DNA from: Rhodobacteraceae bacterium UBA1943
GTDB taxonomy: Bacteria > Pseudomonadota > Alphaproteobacteria > Rhodobacterales > Rhodobacteraceae
Direction: 5' to 3'
Assembly: GCA_002336845.1 (NCBI GenBank)
Contig: DDEX01000040.1
Location: forward strand, 50,536 to 77,378
DNA: 26,843 bases
Shown here: piece by piece, positions 6,149 through 13,812 of the stretch
How positions within the stretch are numbered: position 1 is the first letter of the stretch
Layout of the letters: each line of letters opens with the position of its first letter
The notes under the pieces: model-generated
Seen by the model: only the letters and a program-made list of their open reading frames with translations
What the model was told of the DNA's origin: nothing
The model's database searches: none
Program-made: the position numbers and the translations under genes

Positions 6149-6775
6149 TCACGGCAGGACGGCGAGAACCGGCGCGGCGGTTTCCAGGATCAGTTCGGCG
6201 GTGCCGCCGTCAGCGTTCTGGATCAGGGCTTCGCCTGTTTTACGCGCGCGCAGCAGCCTTGCGATGCCTTGGGTGTTGGTGTCCCTGCATCGGTAGATCG
6301 CCAGCATACCGATGGCAGAAGGCTCGACATCCTCGGTCGGCATGAACAACACGACCGCATCATCCCACAACGCAAGCGGGCCGTCAGACGCCCTGATCTG
6401 GGCCGCGATGATGCGCCCGTTCCCGGCCTTGGAGATCGCGGCGTGGGCGCGCTCAATCAGCCCCTGAGGCAGGGTCTTCGGCTCGGGCAGGCGGTTCAGC
6501 AGACCGTCTTCGGTGATCACGGCTGCAAGCATGATCCTGTTCGGCACCCCGTCCAGATCGACGCTTACCCCTGCGTGAGCCATTACATCCGATACCGGAA
6601 CCCGCAGGAAATGTGCGATTTGCCGGGCTTCTTCCATCTGCATTTTTCGCTGTCCAGAAAATGTTCGTGATACCGCACCGGGGTCCATACCTAGGTTTTT
6701 TGCGAGGCTTCGCAGCGACATATTCTGGTCTTTCAACCGGGACGAGAACCACTCCTGGTCAATCACATTCGTCAT
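6149..6775 (-). CDS. CI-like phage repressor (XRE-type HTH)
   Basis: The protein has 208 residues. An XRE-type helix-turn-helix lies at about residues 18-47 (MSLRSLAKNLGMDPGAVSRT, then FSGQRKMQ). The C-terminal half has the strand-rich layout of a LexA/CI-like dimerisation domain (IIAAQIRAS, LWDDAVVLFMP, GMLAIYRCRD, GIARLLRARKTG). The usual catalytic pair is not obvious: the Ser lies in RASDG rather than a G-x-S-M context, and the Lys position reads as Ala/Arg. Self-cleavage is therefore doubtful. It is divergent from the cro-like gene with operator sites between them, the classic lysogeny switch. It lies between, but is not part of, the leftward recombination operon and the rightward early operon. 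Confidence 0.85.
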   Translation of the reverse strand: MTNVIDQEWFSSRLKDQNMSLRSLAKNLGMDPGAVSRTFSGQRKMQMEEARQIAHFLRVPVSDVMAHAGVSVDLDGVPNRIMLAAVITEDGLLNRLPEPKTLPQGLIERAHAAISKAGNGRIIAAQIRASDGPLALWDDAVVLFMPTEDVEPSAIGMLAIYRCRDTNTQGIARLLRARKTGEALIQNADGGTAELILETAAPVLAVLP

Positions 6776-6795
6776 TGTTCTAATCCTGATGGCCG

Positions 6796-6824
6796 ATTGT
6801 TGTAAAACCTACAACATCAAGCAA
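6796..6824 (-). promoter_or_regulatory. Repressor promoter with operator O1
   Basis: A palindrome with arms TGTTGTA (6798-6804) and TACAACA (6810-6816) around 5 bp contains GTTG-N9-CAAC (6799-6815). On the minus strand TTGCTT (6824-6819), 17 bp and AACAAT (6801-6796) form a modest promoter for the repressor, with the palindrome in and beside the spacer. It shares geometry with the sites at 6899-6919 and 10982-11002. Confidence 0.5.
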
Positions 6825-6895
6825 GTTCAGACCAGCACCGACTTTCTTGACCCGTTCAGACCTTCCGATCTCTCGCGCCAGTTTCGCGGACCCCA

Positions 6896-6924
6896 TTGAC
6901 GTTGACAAAAACACAACGTAATGT
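6896..6924 (+). promoter_or_regulatory. Early rightward promoter with operator O2
   Basis: TTGACG (6896-6901), 17 bp and TAATGT (6919-6924) make a good sigma-70-type promoter ahead of the cro-like gene. A 21-bp palindrome with 6-bp arms ACGTTG (6899-6904) and CAACGT (6914-6919) fills the spacer. A further inverted pair CAAC/GTTG (6914-6926) overlaps the -10. A protein bound here would block RNA polymerase. Confidence 0.6.
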
Positions 6925-6954
6925 TGCAGCTATCGCATCACTTGGGGGTATAAA

Positions 6955-7185
6955 ATGGCTGAGATAGCGGAAAAAGAGACGCCCTGGCGCATCGTGTTCA
7001 GGAAGTTTGGCATGACGCAGGCCGAACTTGCCCGCGCGATTGGGGTGGATCGGTCTAAGATAAGCGTGGCGCTGCGCGACGATCATGGGATCATCAATGC
7101 CCATGATCAGGTGAAGCTGATGAAGGCGGCGAAGCGTGCCGGGGTCAACCTCAAGGCGTCCGACCTGCTGCCGGTGATCCCATGA
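6955..7185 (+). CDS. Cro-like HTH protein
   Basis: The protein has 76 residues. The helix-turn-helix is MTQAELARAIGVDRSKISVAL (about residues 20-40), with the Q-x-E-L-A and V-x-R-S-x-I-S pattern of XRE-type regulators. The rest is a single helical tail. A GGGGG ribosome site lies 6 bp upstream. It is the first gene of the rightward early operon, divergent from the repressor, and its stop overlaps the next start (ATGA). Size and position fit a Cro/Cox-type antagonist of the repressor; alternatively it could be an early activator of the CII kind. Confidence 0.8.
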   Translation: MAEIAEKETPWRIVFRKFGMTQAELARAIGVDRSKISVALRDDHGIINAHDQVKLMKAAKRAGVNLKASDLLPVIP

Positions 7186-7406
7186 CCGATCAGCGCCAGC
7201 CCATGAACATCGAACAGCAAGCCGATCTGATCGGATACCTGATCGGCGGAACGACGATGCGCGATGGCAGGACGGCGCGTGAGACGATCATGACACTGAG
7301 CGCGCGGGATGTTGCGGACCTTCGGCATATCGAAGCGCGGCTGCGGCGCATGGCCCCGTATGAAGGCCAGATCAAATCAATCGTGACGCGGGGCCGAAAT
7401 GGCTGA
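7182..7406 (+). CDS. Hypothetical early phage protein
   Basis: The protein has 74 residues, with ATGA coupling to the cro-like gene and an 8-bp overlap with the next gene. It is helical, with a Gly-Gly-Thr-Thr turn in the middle (LIGYLIGGTTMRDGRT) and a basic C-terminus (IEARLRRMAPYEGQIKS). No known motif seen. Strict coupling on both sides supports that it is real. Confidence 0.7.
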   Translation: MTDQRQPMNIEQQADLIGYLIGGTTMRDGRTARETIMTLSARDVADLRHIEARLRRMAPYEGQIKSIVTRGRNG

Positions 7407-7761
7407 TCGCATCGAATTTGGAAAGCATCTGAAGCCGCTGGCGCATGAGGCGGCGATACGCGCGACGTATCTTGGGCAGGCGCACATCGCCGGAACTGGA
7501 CCGGCTGGGATGACGTGCCGGGAATGCGCGTTCTGGGGCGTCATGTGCAAGAAGGATGATGGCGAGAAAGTCATCATATCGCCGGGCCATTATGCAGCCA
7601 GCAACAAGGCGAGGGGGGGGCAGCTTCACAAGGGCGGCTGCTACCGCTATCGGAACCGGAAATCAAACCGCAAATTCCCCGGCGATGCACAGGCTTGCCG
7701 TCTATTCGAGAAGAACGAAAACCCGCCGCCTGTCGTTCGGCAGATGGGGGTCGATAAGTGA
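7399..7761 (+). CDS. Conserved phage protein with Cys-rich putative zinc site
   Basis: The protein has 120 residues. Cysteines lie at CREC (residues 40 and 43), at VMCKK (50), at GGCYRY (81) and at QACRLF (99). The block TCRECAFWG, followed by a GGCYRYRN-type block and a final ACRLFE block, is one I recognise as recurring in small proteins of alphaproteobacterial phages, without a known function. The spacing could bind one zinc or an iron-sulphur cluster. It precedes the helicase gene with a GTGA overlap, so it may be a DNA-replication accessory; this is context only. Confidence 0.72.
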   Translation: MADRIEFGKHLKPLAHEAAIRATYLGQAHIAGTGPAGMTCRECAFWGVMCKKDDGEKVIISPGHYAASNKARGGQLHKGGCYRYRNRKSNRKFPGDAQACRLFEKNENPPPVVRQMGVDK

Positions 7762-9176
7762 TCCGTCTGCGCGAAGATCAGGAAGATGTGCGCGGCAAGC
7801 TGCGCGTGGCGCTGCGGACAAGCTCGTCGGTGCTGGCGTTCGCCCCGACCGGCTTCGGCAAAACCGTGCTGGCGGCGGCGCTGATCCAGCTTCTGTTCAA
7901 CGCGGGCAAAAAGGTGATCTTCGCGGTGCATCGCATCGACCTGATCAAGCAGACCGCTGGAACATTCGAGAAGTTCGGCATCCCCTTCAGCTACATCGCG
8001 GCTGGCTATCACTTCAATCCGATGCACCGCATCTGGATTGCTTCGATCCTGACCCTGAAGAACCGCCTTGGGAAAATCCCCGCCGACTACATCTTCGTGG
8101 ATGAAGCGCACCTGTCGGCTGCTGCTGGGTGGGCGGCTGTGGCGGCGCACTACAAGGAAACAGGCGCGAAGCTGATCGGCCTGACAGGATCGCCAGAACG
8201 CCTTGACGGCAAGCCGCTGGGCGATGTCTGGGGCCAAATGGTCATGGGGCCGACCGTGCGCTGGCTGATCGACAATGGCCACCTGTCGCGCTATCGGGCC
8301 TTCGCGCCGAAGGGCGTGGTCGATACCTCGGGCCTGCATACGCGCGGCGGGGAATTCGTCCAGGCGGAAGTCGATGCCCTGATGGAGGGAAAGGCGGTGA
8401 TCGCCGGGGCCGCGAAGCACTGGCGCGCAAAGGCTGACGGCCTTCGCACCATTGCGTTCTGCCCCTCGGTTGCGCGGGCAAAGGAATACGCTGACGAGTT
8501 TTCGGCGATTGGTATCCCATCCGTGGCGCTGGATGCGGAAACTCCGCAAGAGGACAGGGCTAAGGCATTCATCGACTTCGCGGATCGCAAGCTGCTGGTG
8601 ATCTTCAACTGCGCCCTGTTCTGCGAAGGCTTCGACCTAGCGGCGCAGGTGAACCGCGATGTGACTATTGAAGCCGTCATGCAGCTTTCGCCAACGCAAT
8701 CGCTGGCGAAGCATCTGCAACAGCTTGGGCGCGGCCTTCGCAAGAAGGACCGCCCGGCGATCCTGCTTGATCTGGTCGGCAACCTGGAACGCCTCGGCCT
8801 GCCGGACGATGATCGGGAATGGTCGCTGGAAGGCCGCAAGAAGAACGCGCGCGAAGTGAAGGCGATGACCTGCGATGAGTGCTTTGCAACCCATCCGCCC
8901 GCGCCGGTCTGCCCGGAATGCGGCTTCCAATATCCTCGCAAGGAAGCCGGTGCTGGTGGCGGCAGGTCGATTGAGGAAGTCGATCACGAATTGGAAGAAA
9001 TCGACATCGAAGCCCTGCGTCGGAAGCGCCAGACAGAGCAGGCGCAGGCAAAGACGCTGGAAGACCTCGTGAGCCTTGCGACGGCGCGGGGATACAAATC
9101 GCCGCAAAAGTGGGCGGCTCATATTTTCACCGCAAGGCAGGCAAAGGACAGTCAGAAGATGGTGCGTTATGGCTAA
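7758..9176 (+). CDS. SF2 DEAD/DEAH-box helicase with C-terminal zinc ribbon
   Basis: The protein has 472 residues and a GTG start overlapping the upstream stop. Motif I is APTGFGKT (29-36), motif II DEAH (115-118), motif III LTGSPERL (142-149), motif V CEGFDL (289-294) and motif VI QQLGRGLR (321-328), so it is a complete superfamily-2 ATPase. Four cysteines at 372, 375, 385 and 388 form a zinc ribbon, followed by a Glu-rich coiled region. This layout is common in phage replication or recombination helicases that unwind or remodel DNA forks. It is co-transcribed with nucleases and an SSB-tailed protein. DNA versus RNA substrate cannot be read from the sequence; context favours DNA. Confidence 0.9.
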   Translation: MIRLREDQEDVRGKLRVALRTSSSVLAFAPTGFGKTVLAAALIQLLFNAGKKVIFAVHRIDLIKQTAGTFEKFGIPFSYIAAGYHFNPMHRIWIASILTLKNRLGKIPADYIFVDEAHLSAAAGWAAVAAHYKETGAKLIGLTGSPERLDGKPLGDVWGQMVMGPTVRWLIDNGHLSRYRAFAPKGVVDTSGLHTRGGEFVQAEVDALMEGKAVIAGAAKHWRAKADGLRTIAFCPSVARAKEYADEFSAIGIPSVALDAETPQEDRAKAFIDFADRKLLVIFNCALFCEGFDLAAQVNRDVTIEAVMQLSPTQSLAKHLQQLGRGLRKKDRPAILLDLVGNLERLGLPDDDREWSLEGRKKNAREVKAMTCDECFATHPPAPVCPECGFQYPRKEAGAGGGRSIEEVDHELEEIDIEALRRKRQTEQAQAKTLEDLVSLATARGYKSPQKWAAHIFTARQAKDSQKMVRYG

Positions 9177-9528
9177 GAACTTCTCACCAGAAGGCTTGTA
9201 TCAGCCCATTGCCTGCCCGTGTTGCAGCCAAATGGTCGAGACGCCTTCGATGGCAATCGTGGTCGATCACTATGGGGTGACGCCGCTTCAGGCGCGCATC
9301 CTCGGGGCGGTCTGGCGCGGCAAGGGTCATCCGGTCCAGACAGAACGCATCTTCGACGCGATGTATGAGGATGATCCTGACGGCGGGCCAACGCCGACAA
9401 GGATGTATGCCGCGTTCAAGGTGGCGCTCTGCCACCTTCGCAAGAAGCTGGAAGGCTCAGGGATCGGGGTCGAAAGCGTTGGCTATCGCCAAGGATACCG
9501 CCTGGTTATGGGAGTTGCAGGGAAATGA
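9169..9528 (+). CDS. Winged-helix protein with N-terminal Cys motif
   Basis: The ATG at 9169 (119 residues) overlaps the helicase end by 8 bp; the open frame upstream lies wholly inside the helicase gene. Residues 1-25 hold CPCC (16-19). Residues about 35-115 follow the pattern of the OmpR/PhoB-type C-terminal winged helix: VTPLQARILGAVW, a recognition-helix stretch ending in AFKVALCHLRKKLE, then the wing VESVGYRQGYRLV. There is no receiver domain. It probably binds DNA; it could regulate late genes or act at the replication origin. Its stop overlaps the next start (ATGA). Confidence 0.75.
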   Translation: MAKNFSPEGLYQPIACPCCSQMVETPSMAIVVDHYGVTPLQARILGAVWRGKGHPVQTERIFDAMYEDDPDGGPTPTRMYAAFKVALCHLRKKLEGSGIGVESVGYRQGYRLVMGVAGK

Positions 9529-9812
9529 CGAAAAGACTGAGCGCCAAGGTTGGCGAGTATCAGAAGGACGGGCAGACGAAGGGAAGATATGTCGAAGTCG
9601 GGGTGATCCTGTCGGGCCAAAACGGGGAATACGTCCTGATGGACCCGACGATCAATCTTGCTGCCGTCCTGTCCTTGCAGAACATGCTGAACCATAAGGC
9701 GGGCAGGAAGATCAGTGATCGCGTCATGGTCGGGATTTTTTCGGAAGACGGCACGGGGCAGGCCAAGTCATCTGAAAAATCTGATGGCCCAGACGATGAA
9801 ATCCCGTTCTGA
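9525..9812 (+). CDS. Small protein with SSB-like acidic C-terminal tip
   Basis: The protein has 95 residues. The N-terminal 70 read as strands (SAKVGEYQ, RYVEVGVILSG, GEYVLMDP and RVMVGIFSED), compatible with a small beta barrel. The last residues, DDEIPF, match the acidic tip by which single-strand-binding proteins recruit helicases, nucleases and primases. A flexible Ser/Lys/Asp linker separates the two, again as in SSB. It is only about half the length of bacterial SSB and the core is not a recognisable Ssb OB fold. It lies between helicase and exonuclease genes. A phage SSB or SSB-tail mimic is the best reading. Confidence 0.7.
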   Translation: MTKRLSAKVGEYQKDGQTKGRYVEVGVILSGQNGEYVLMDPTINLAAVLSLQNMLNHKAGRKISDRVMVGIFSEDGTGQAKSSEKSDGPDDEIPF

Positions 9813-9823
9813 GGCGCGCCAGA

Positions 9824-10522
9824 ATGATCCGTGTCATCGACTATGAGACGACCGGCACCAATGAGGATGCCGACGCTGAGATTATCGAGGCTGGAAGCTA
9901 TGATCTAGTGCAGTCTGAAGACGGTGCGTGGCAGATCGGCAGGCCGGTGCATTGGCTGGTGAAGCCGTCGAAACCGATCCCGCCGCAGGCTCGCGCAGTC
10001 CACCATATCAGCGATGACGATGTGGAAACTGCCCCGACATTGCGCGAGATCGTTGACGACTTCTTTGACGGATCAGACATCTGCGCCGCCCATAACGCGC
10101 GCTTCGAGGAACACTTTACGCCGTTCAAGAACCTGCGCTGGATTTGCACCTATAAGTGCGCGCTGGTCGTGTGGCCTGACGCGCCGTCCCACGGGAACCA
10201 GGTGCTGCGTTACTGGCTCGGTCTGGATAATGGCGAAGACTTCGACGCTGGCCGAGCCATGCCTTCGCACCGCGCGCTGCCTGATGCCTATGTGACGGCG
10301 CATCTGCTGCGTAGGCTGTTGGACGAACGCACGGTTGATCAGCTTCTGACGATCTCGCGTTACCCCGCTCTGCTGCGGAAGATGAACTTCGGCAAGCACA
10401 AGGGCATGTCCTTCGCTGATGCCCCTGCCGACTATCTCGAATGGATCAGGGACAAGTCGGATATGAACGAAGATACCAAGTTCACGGCGAAGTATTGGCT
10501 TCAGAAGCGGGCGGCGGCATGA
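9824..10522 (+). CDS. ExoX-like 3'-5' exonuclease (DEDDh)
   Basis: The protein has 232 residues. Exo I is VIDYETTG (D6, E8), Exo II is AAHNARFEE (88-96) and Exo III is SHRALPDA (H149, D154), the DEDDh type. In Exo II the usual Asp after the aromatic residue is Glu (E95), a change I associate with ExoX-like branches, though I cannot check this. A C-terminal module (about 187-210, NFGKHKGMSFADAP then YLEWI) is the 'FGK-x-G' domain found at the end of exodeoxyribonuclease X and in DUF3820-type proteins. It should degrade single-stranded or frayed 3' ends, perhaps proofreading or processing replication intermediates. It overlaps the following nuclease gene (ATGA). Confidence 0.86.
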   Translation: MIRVIDYETTGTNEDADAEIIEAGSYDLVQSEDGAWQIGRPVHWLVKPSKPIPPQARAVHHISDDDVETAPTLREIVDDFFDGSDICAAHNARFEEHFTPFKNLRWICTYKCALVVWPDAPSHGNQVLRYWLGLDNGEDFDAGRAMPSHRALPDAYVTAHLLRRLLDERTVDQLLTISRYPALLRKMNFGKHKGMSFADAPADYLEWIRDKSDMNEDTKFTAKYWLQKRAAA

Positions 10523-10938
10523 GCGCCGAAACCCCACTGATGCGCGAACTTCAGATCGAAGCGTCGCGGCTTGGCGCTCGGCTGTTCCGGCAGAATACCG
10601 GGATGGCTTGGGTCGGGAAGGTGCGGCGGATCGCGCGGGCAATGAAGGTTCAGGTCGGGGCCGGTGATGTGGTGATCTCGGGCGCGCGCCCGTTCCATGC
10701 CGGGATCGCAGGCATGTCAGACCTTGGCGGCTGGGTGCCGGTGGTGGTCACGCCGGAAATGGTCGGGTCTACTGTCGCCGTCTATGCACAGGTCGAAGTG
10801 AAGGACGGCGGGCGCGCCACGGCGGAACAGCTTCGGTGGATCGAAGCTGTCGGGAAGGCGGGCGGGCTGGCAGGCATCGCGCGGAATGCCGCAGACCTGC
10901 GGTCGATCCTGGCCGCGAAGGCCGTGCCCAAGGAATAA
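10519..10938 (+). CDS. VRR-NUC domain nuclease
   Basis: The ATG at 10519 (139 residues) overlaps the exonuclease stop. The VRR-NUC signature is clear: GAGDVVISG (47-55), D68 in MSDLGGWVPV, the catalytic E93-x-K95 in QVEVKDGGR and Q104-xx-W107 in the following helix. Stand-alone VRR-NUC proteins are common in phages and are taken to cut branched DNA or act as structure-specific endonucleases. It ends the first rightward transcription block and probably resolves intermediates made by the neighbouring replication genes. Substrate not shown by the sequence. Confidence 0.88.
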   Translation: MSAETPLMRELQIEASRLGARLFRQNTGMAWVGKVRRIARAMKVQVGAGDVVISGARPFHAGIAGMSDLGGWVPVVVTPEMVGSTVAVYAQVEVKDGGRATAEQLRWIEAVGKAGGLAGIARNAADLRSILAAKAVPKE

Positions 10939-10975
10939 TTTCACGGCGGCGACGATCAGTGGTTGTGTCGGCGTG

Positions 10976-11005
10976 TTGCATATGTTGTGAGTATCACAAC
11001 ATAAT
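10976..11005 (+). promoter_or_regulatory. Primase-helicase promoter with operator O3
   Basis: TTGCAT (10976-10981), 18 bp and CATAAT (11000-11005) form a sigma-70-like promoter 15 bp ahead of the primase-helicase start. A perfect palindrome with 9-bp arms ATGTTGTGA (10982-10990) and TCACAACAT (10994-11002) around 3 bp occupies the whole spacer. It contains GTTG-N9-CAAC (10984-11000), the same core as O1 and O2. Confidence 0.65.
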
Positions 11006-11019
11006 GAGCGGGGACGGGA

Positions 11020-13602
11020 ATGGCTTCGGACATCGACCGGCTGCGGATGGAAAATCCGCTGTCAGATGTGGCTGCGGATTTTGGGGTCAGCCTCGAAAAG
11101 GACGGCCATGAGTTCGTGGCCTGCTGCCCGTTTCACCAGGAAGATACCCCATCGTTCACGATCTTCACCGGAAAGGACGGGGTGCAGCGGTTCCAGTGCT
11201 TCGGCTGCGGCGAGAGGGGCGACGTGCTGGACTTCGTGCAGAAGATCAAGGGCGTCGATCTGAAGGAAGCGATCAAGGTTCTGGGCGGCGAGTTGACGCG
11301 CGCCAATGTCACTCCCCAGCGCATTGCCGAACCCGTGGACATCTATGCCGGGATCGTGCCGCTGCCGCCTGCCGGTGAGATAGAGGCCGGGAAGCGGGTG
11401 AAGCTGTGGAACCCGAAGCGCAGCAAGTTCGGAACGATCACGCCTTCGATGGTGTTCCCATACCGGGCTTTCGATGGGTCGCTGATCGGCTATGTCCTGC
11501 GCCATGATTTCGAGGACGGTGGCAAAGAGACGCCGATGGTGATGTGGTGCGACGTGCCGGGGCATGGCATGGCGTGGTGCCGCTATCCGTTTCCGAAGCC
11601 GCGTCCCTTGTTCGGACTGGAACGGCTGGCGGACGGCAAGCAGGTCATCATCGCGGAAGGCGAGAAATGCGCCACGGTCGGCGCATCGGTCACCGGGCGG
11701 CTGTTCATGTCGTGGGCCGGTGGCACCTATGGCATCCACCATGCCGACTGGTCGCCGCTGGCCGGGCGATCTGTGGTGATCTGGCCAGATGCTGATGAGC
11801 CGGGCATCAAAACGGCGGGCGAGATAGCGTCGATCCTTGTCGGCATGGGATGCACGGTCAAGATGATCGACGTGTCCGGCAAGCCGAAGGGCTGGGACGT
11901 GGCTGATGCCGCCGACGAAGGCTGGACGCGCGATGAGATAGACGCCTTCATGCGGGCGCAGGTGAAGTCATGGGAACCGGCTGCGTCAAGCGATGGCCCT
12001 GCGTCGCATGAACCGGACAGGCGCGATCCCGCGCCTTCCTATGAAGCTGGCGGGCCTGCCGAAGCGCCGCCGCCGTCTGACTACGACAGCTTGCATGGGG
12101 CGTGGGAACCTGACCCCTATGGCGGCATGGCTGACGCCCGCGAAATAGCCATGGATCGGTCTGACGAACTGATCGAATACACGCGCGAGAACCGTCGCGC
12201 CGTGCCAGCATCGAAACGCGAGAAGCCGGGGCAGGTGTTCAGGATCTGGGGTGGAAACCCAGATCAACTGCGGGAATGGGCCTTCCTTTCCGGCGACGGC
12301 GTGTTCTGCAACGTGCATACAGGCGAGAGGATGTCGAAGTCGGCTTTCGATCTGGTGAAGTCGAACATCGTTCCGATGGTCGAGATCATGAATTCGAAGG
12401 GCGAAAGCAAGAACGTCAAGTTTCCGGCGTCCAAGTGCCTGATCGACTTTCTGGACGGCCTGGTCTGTTCGACCACCATGTATCGACCCGATGTTGATGA
12501 CATGATGATCTGGGTCGATGGCATCCTGCACCTGAACTCATACCTGCCGTCCTCGGTTCCTGAAGTCGCCGCCGACTGGCAGGCGCACGACGCTTGGCGG
12601 GCCGCGCGGGAACACATCTACAATATCGTGCCAGATGGGGCGGAGATCATCATCAAGTGGCTGGCGCACAACGTCCAGCGTCCCGGCAAGAAAATACTCT
12701 GGGCACCGATCATCGTCGGCGCGCAGGGCGACGGCAAGACGACTGTGGGGAAGATTGTTCAAATGGCGATGGGCCGGAAGAATGTTTCCCCAGTCTCTCC
12801 GGAAGCCCTGTTCTCGGACTTCACAAGCTGGGCCGAGGGGAAGTGCGTCCGCGTCCTTGAGGAAATCAGGGTGCAGGACAAGGGCCGGTCCTCAGTCATG
12901 GACAAGCTGAAGCCGATGATCACGAACGATGTGGTCGATGTCGTCAAGAAGGGAAAGGACGGGTCTGACGTGGCGAACGTCACGAACTACATCGCCCTGA
13001 CGAACCACATGGATGCGCTTGCCATTGATGAGGGCGACAGGCGCTGGGGTGTCTGGCGCACCAGGTTCAAGGATCACGCGCAGGTGATGCACGAACTGGA
13101 CGACGCCTACTGGCGGCGGTTGAATGATGCAATTGGCAAAAGCCCGGAAGTCGTTCGCGCCTGGCTGATGTCAATCGACCTAGCACAGTTCAATCCTTAT
13201 TCATCCCCGTCGATGACTAAGGCGAAGGCAGCAATGATCGAGGCCAGCCGGTCGCCGCTGCAAGCCGATATCCGGGAAGCAATTGCGCTAGGCGCGGTCG
13301 GCGTCGGGCGCGACGTGCTGGCGACGGACAGCCTGAACGATGCGGTCAGGCATATCGGGAACAGGTCGGTCAATACGACCACGCTGGCGAACATCTTGCG
13401 AGAAATGGGCTGGATCAAGCACGGCCCGACCGTGAAGTGGAACGGAAAAAACCGGCGCGTCTATTACCTGCCGGGGGATTGGTCTGCGGATACGGAAGGC
13501 GCTGCGCTGTCGCCGATCCTGCGCGAACGGCTTCAGGCGTCCGAATATGACTTTGGCGGCGATGAGCGGCAGTCAGATGCCTTTGAAGCGAGCGATTGGT
13601 AA
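11020..13602 (+). CDS. Phage primase-helicase (CHC2 zinc finger, TOPRIM-like, SF3-like helicase)
   Basis: The protein has 860 residues. The N-terminal CHC2-type zinc finger is C36-x2-H39 with C60-x2-C63 (CPFHQEDTPS and CFGCGERGDV). A TOPRIM-like part follows (EGEKC at about 213-217 and WPDADEPG at about 256-263), which would synthesise primers. A Pro/Ser/Asp-rich linker spans about 315-375. The C-terminal half is the primase-associated SF3/DUF5906-type ATPase with Walker A GAQGDGKTT (567-575), a Walker B-like VRVLEEI and the ALTNHMDAL sensor-type motif. A winged-helix-like tail follows, ending in a DNA-contact type region (TTLANILREMG). One protein thus supplies priming and unwinding. It has its own operator-controlled promoter and is followed by a GC hairpin. 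Confidence 0.92.
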   Translation: MASDIDRLRMENPLSDVAADFGVSLEKDGHEFVACCPFHQEDTPSFTIFTGKDGVQRFQCFGCGERGDVLDFVQKIKGVDLKEAIKVLGGELTRANVTPQRIAEPVDIYAGIVPLPPAGEIEAGKRVKLWNPKRSKFGTITPSMVFPYRAFDGSLIGYVLRHDFEDGGKETPMVMWCDVPGHGMAWCRYPFPKPRPLFGLERLADGKQVIIAEGEKCATVGASVTGRLFMSWAGGTYGIHHADWSPLAGRSVVIWPDADEPGIKTAGEIASILVGMGCTVKMIDVSGKPKGWDVADAADEGWTRDEIDAFMRAQVKSWEPAASSDGPASHEPDRRDPAPSYEAGGPAEAPPPSDYDSLHGAWEPDPYGGMADAREIAMDRSDELIEYTRENRRAVPASKREKPGQVFRIWGGNPDQLREWAFLSGDGVFCNVHTGERMSKSAFDLVKSNIVPMVEIMNSKGESKNVKFPASKCLIDFLDGLVCSTTMYRPDVDDMMIWVDGILHLNSYLPSSVPEVAADWQAHDAWRAAREHIYNIVPDGAEIIIKWLAHNVQRPGKKILWAPIIVGAQGDGKTTVGKIVQMAMGRKNVSPVSPEALFSDFTSWAEGKCVRVLEEIRVQDKGRSSVMDKLKPMITNDVVDVVKKGKDGSDVANVTNYIALTNHMDALAIDEGDRRWGVWRTRFKDHAQVMHELDDAYWRRLNDAIGKSPEVVRAWLMSIDLAQFNPYSSPSMTKAKAAMIEASRSPLQADIREAIALGAVGVGRDVLATDSLNDAVRHIGNRSVNTTTLANILREMGWIKHGPTVKWNGKNRRVYYLPGDWSADTEGAALSPILRERLQASEYDFGGDERQSDAFEASDW

Positions 13603-13624
13603 GGCCGCGCCCGAAGACGCGGCC
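13603..13624 (+). terminator. GC hairpin directly after the primase-helicase stop
   Basis: A 7-bp stem GGCCGCG / CGCGGCC with an 8-nt loop starts at the base after the stop codon. There is no T-run, so attenuation or mRNA 3'-end protection is as likely as termination. Confidence 0.45.
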
Positions 13625-13812
13625 ACCTGATTTGCCAGAATTTCACCCGCACATATGCCACATCCGCGCGGAACAGGTGCCGGTCTTCCCGGACGATAAT
13701 GGCCATGTTTCGCAGCGATCTCACAGGATTGATCGCCTAAGAGAACCGCGCGGTAGTCGTCGGGGTCAACTATCTGCTGAACAAGGTTGTTGCGGTCAAA
13801 CCTGAGAGTTCC

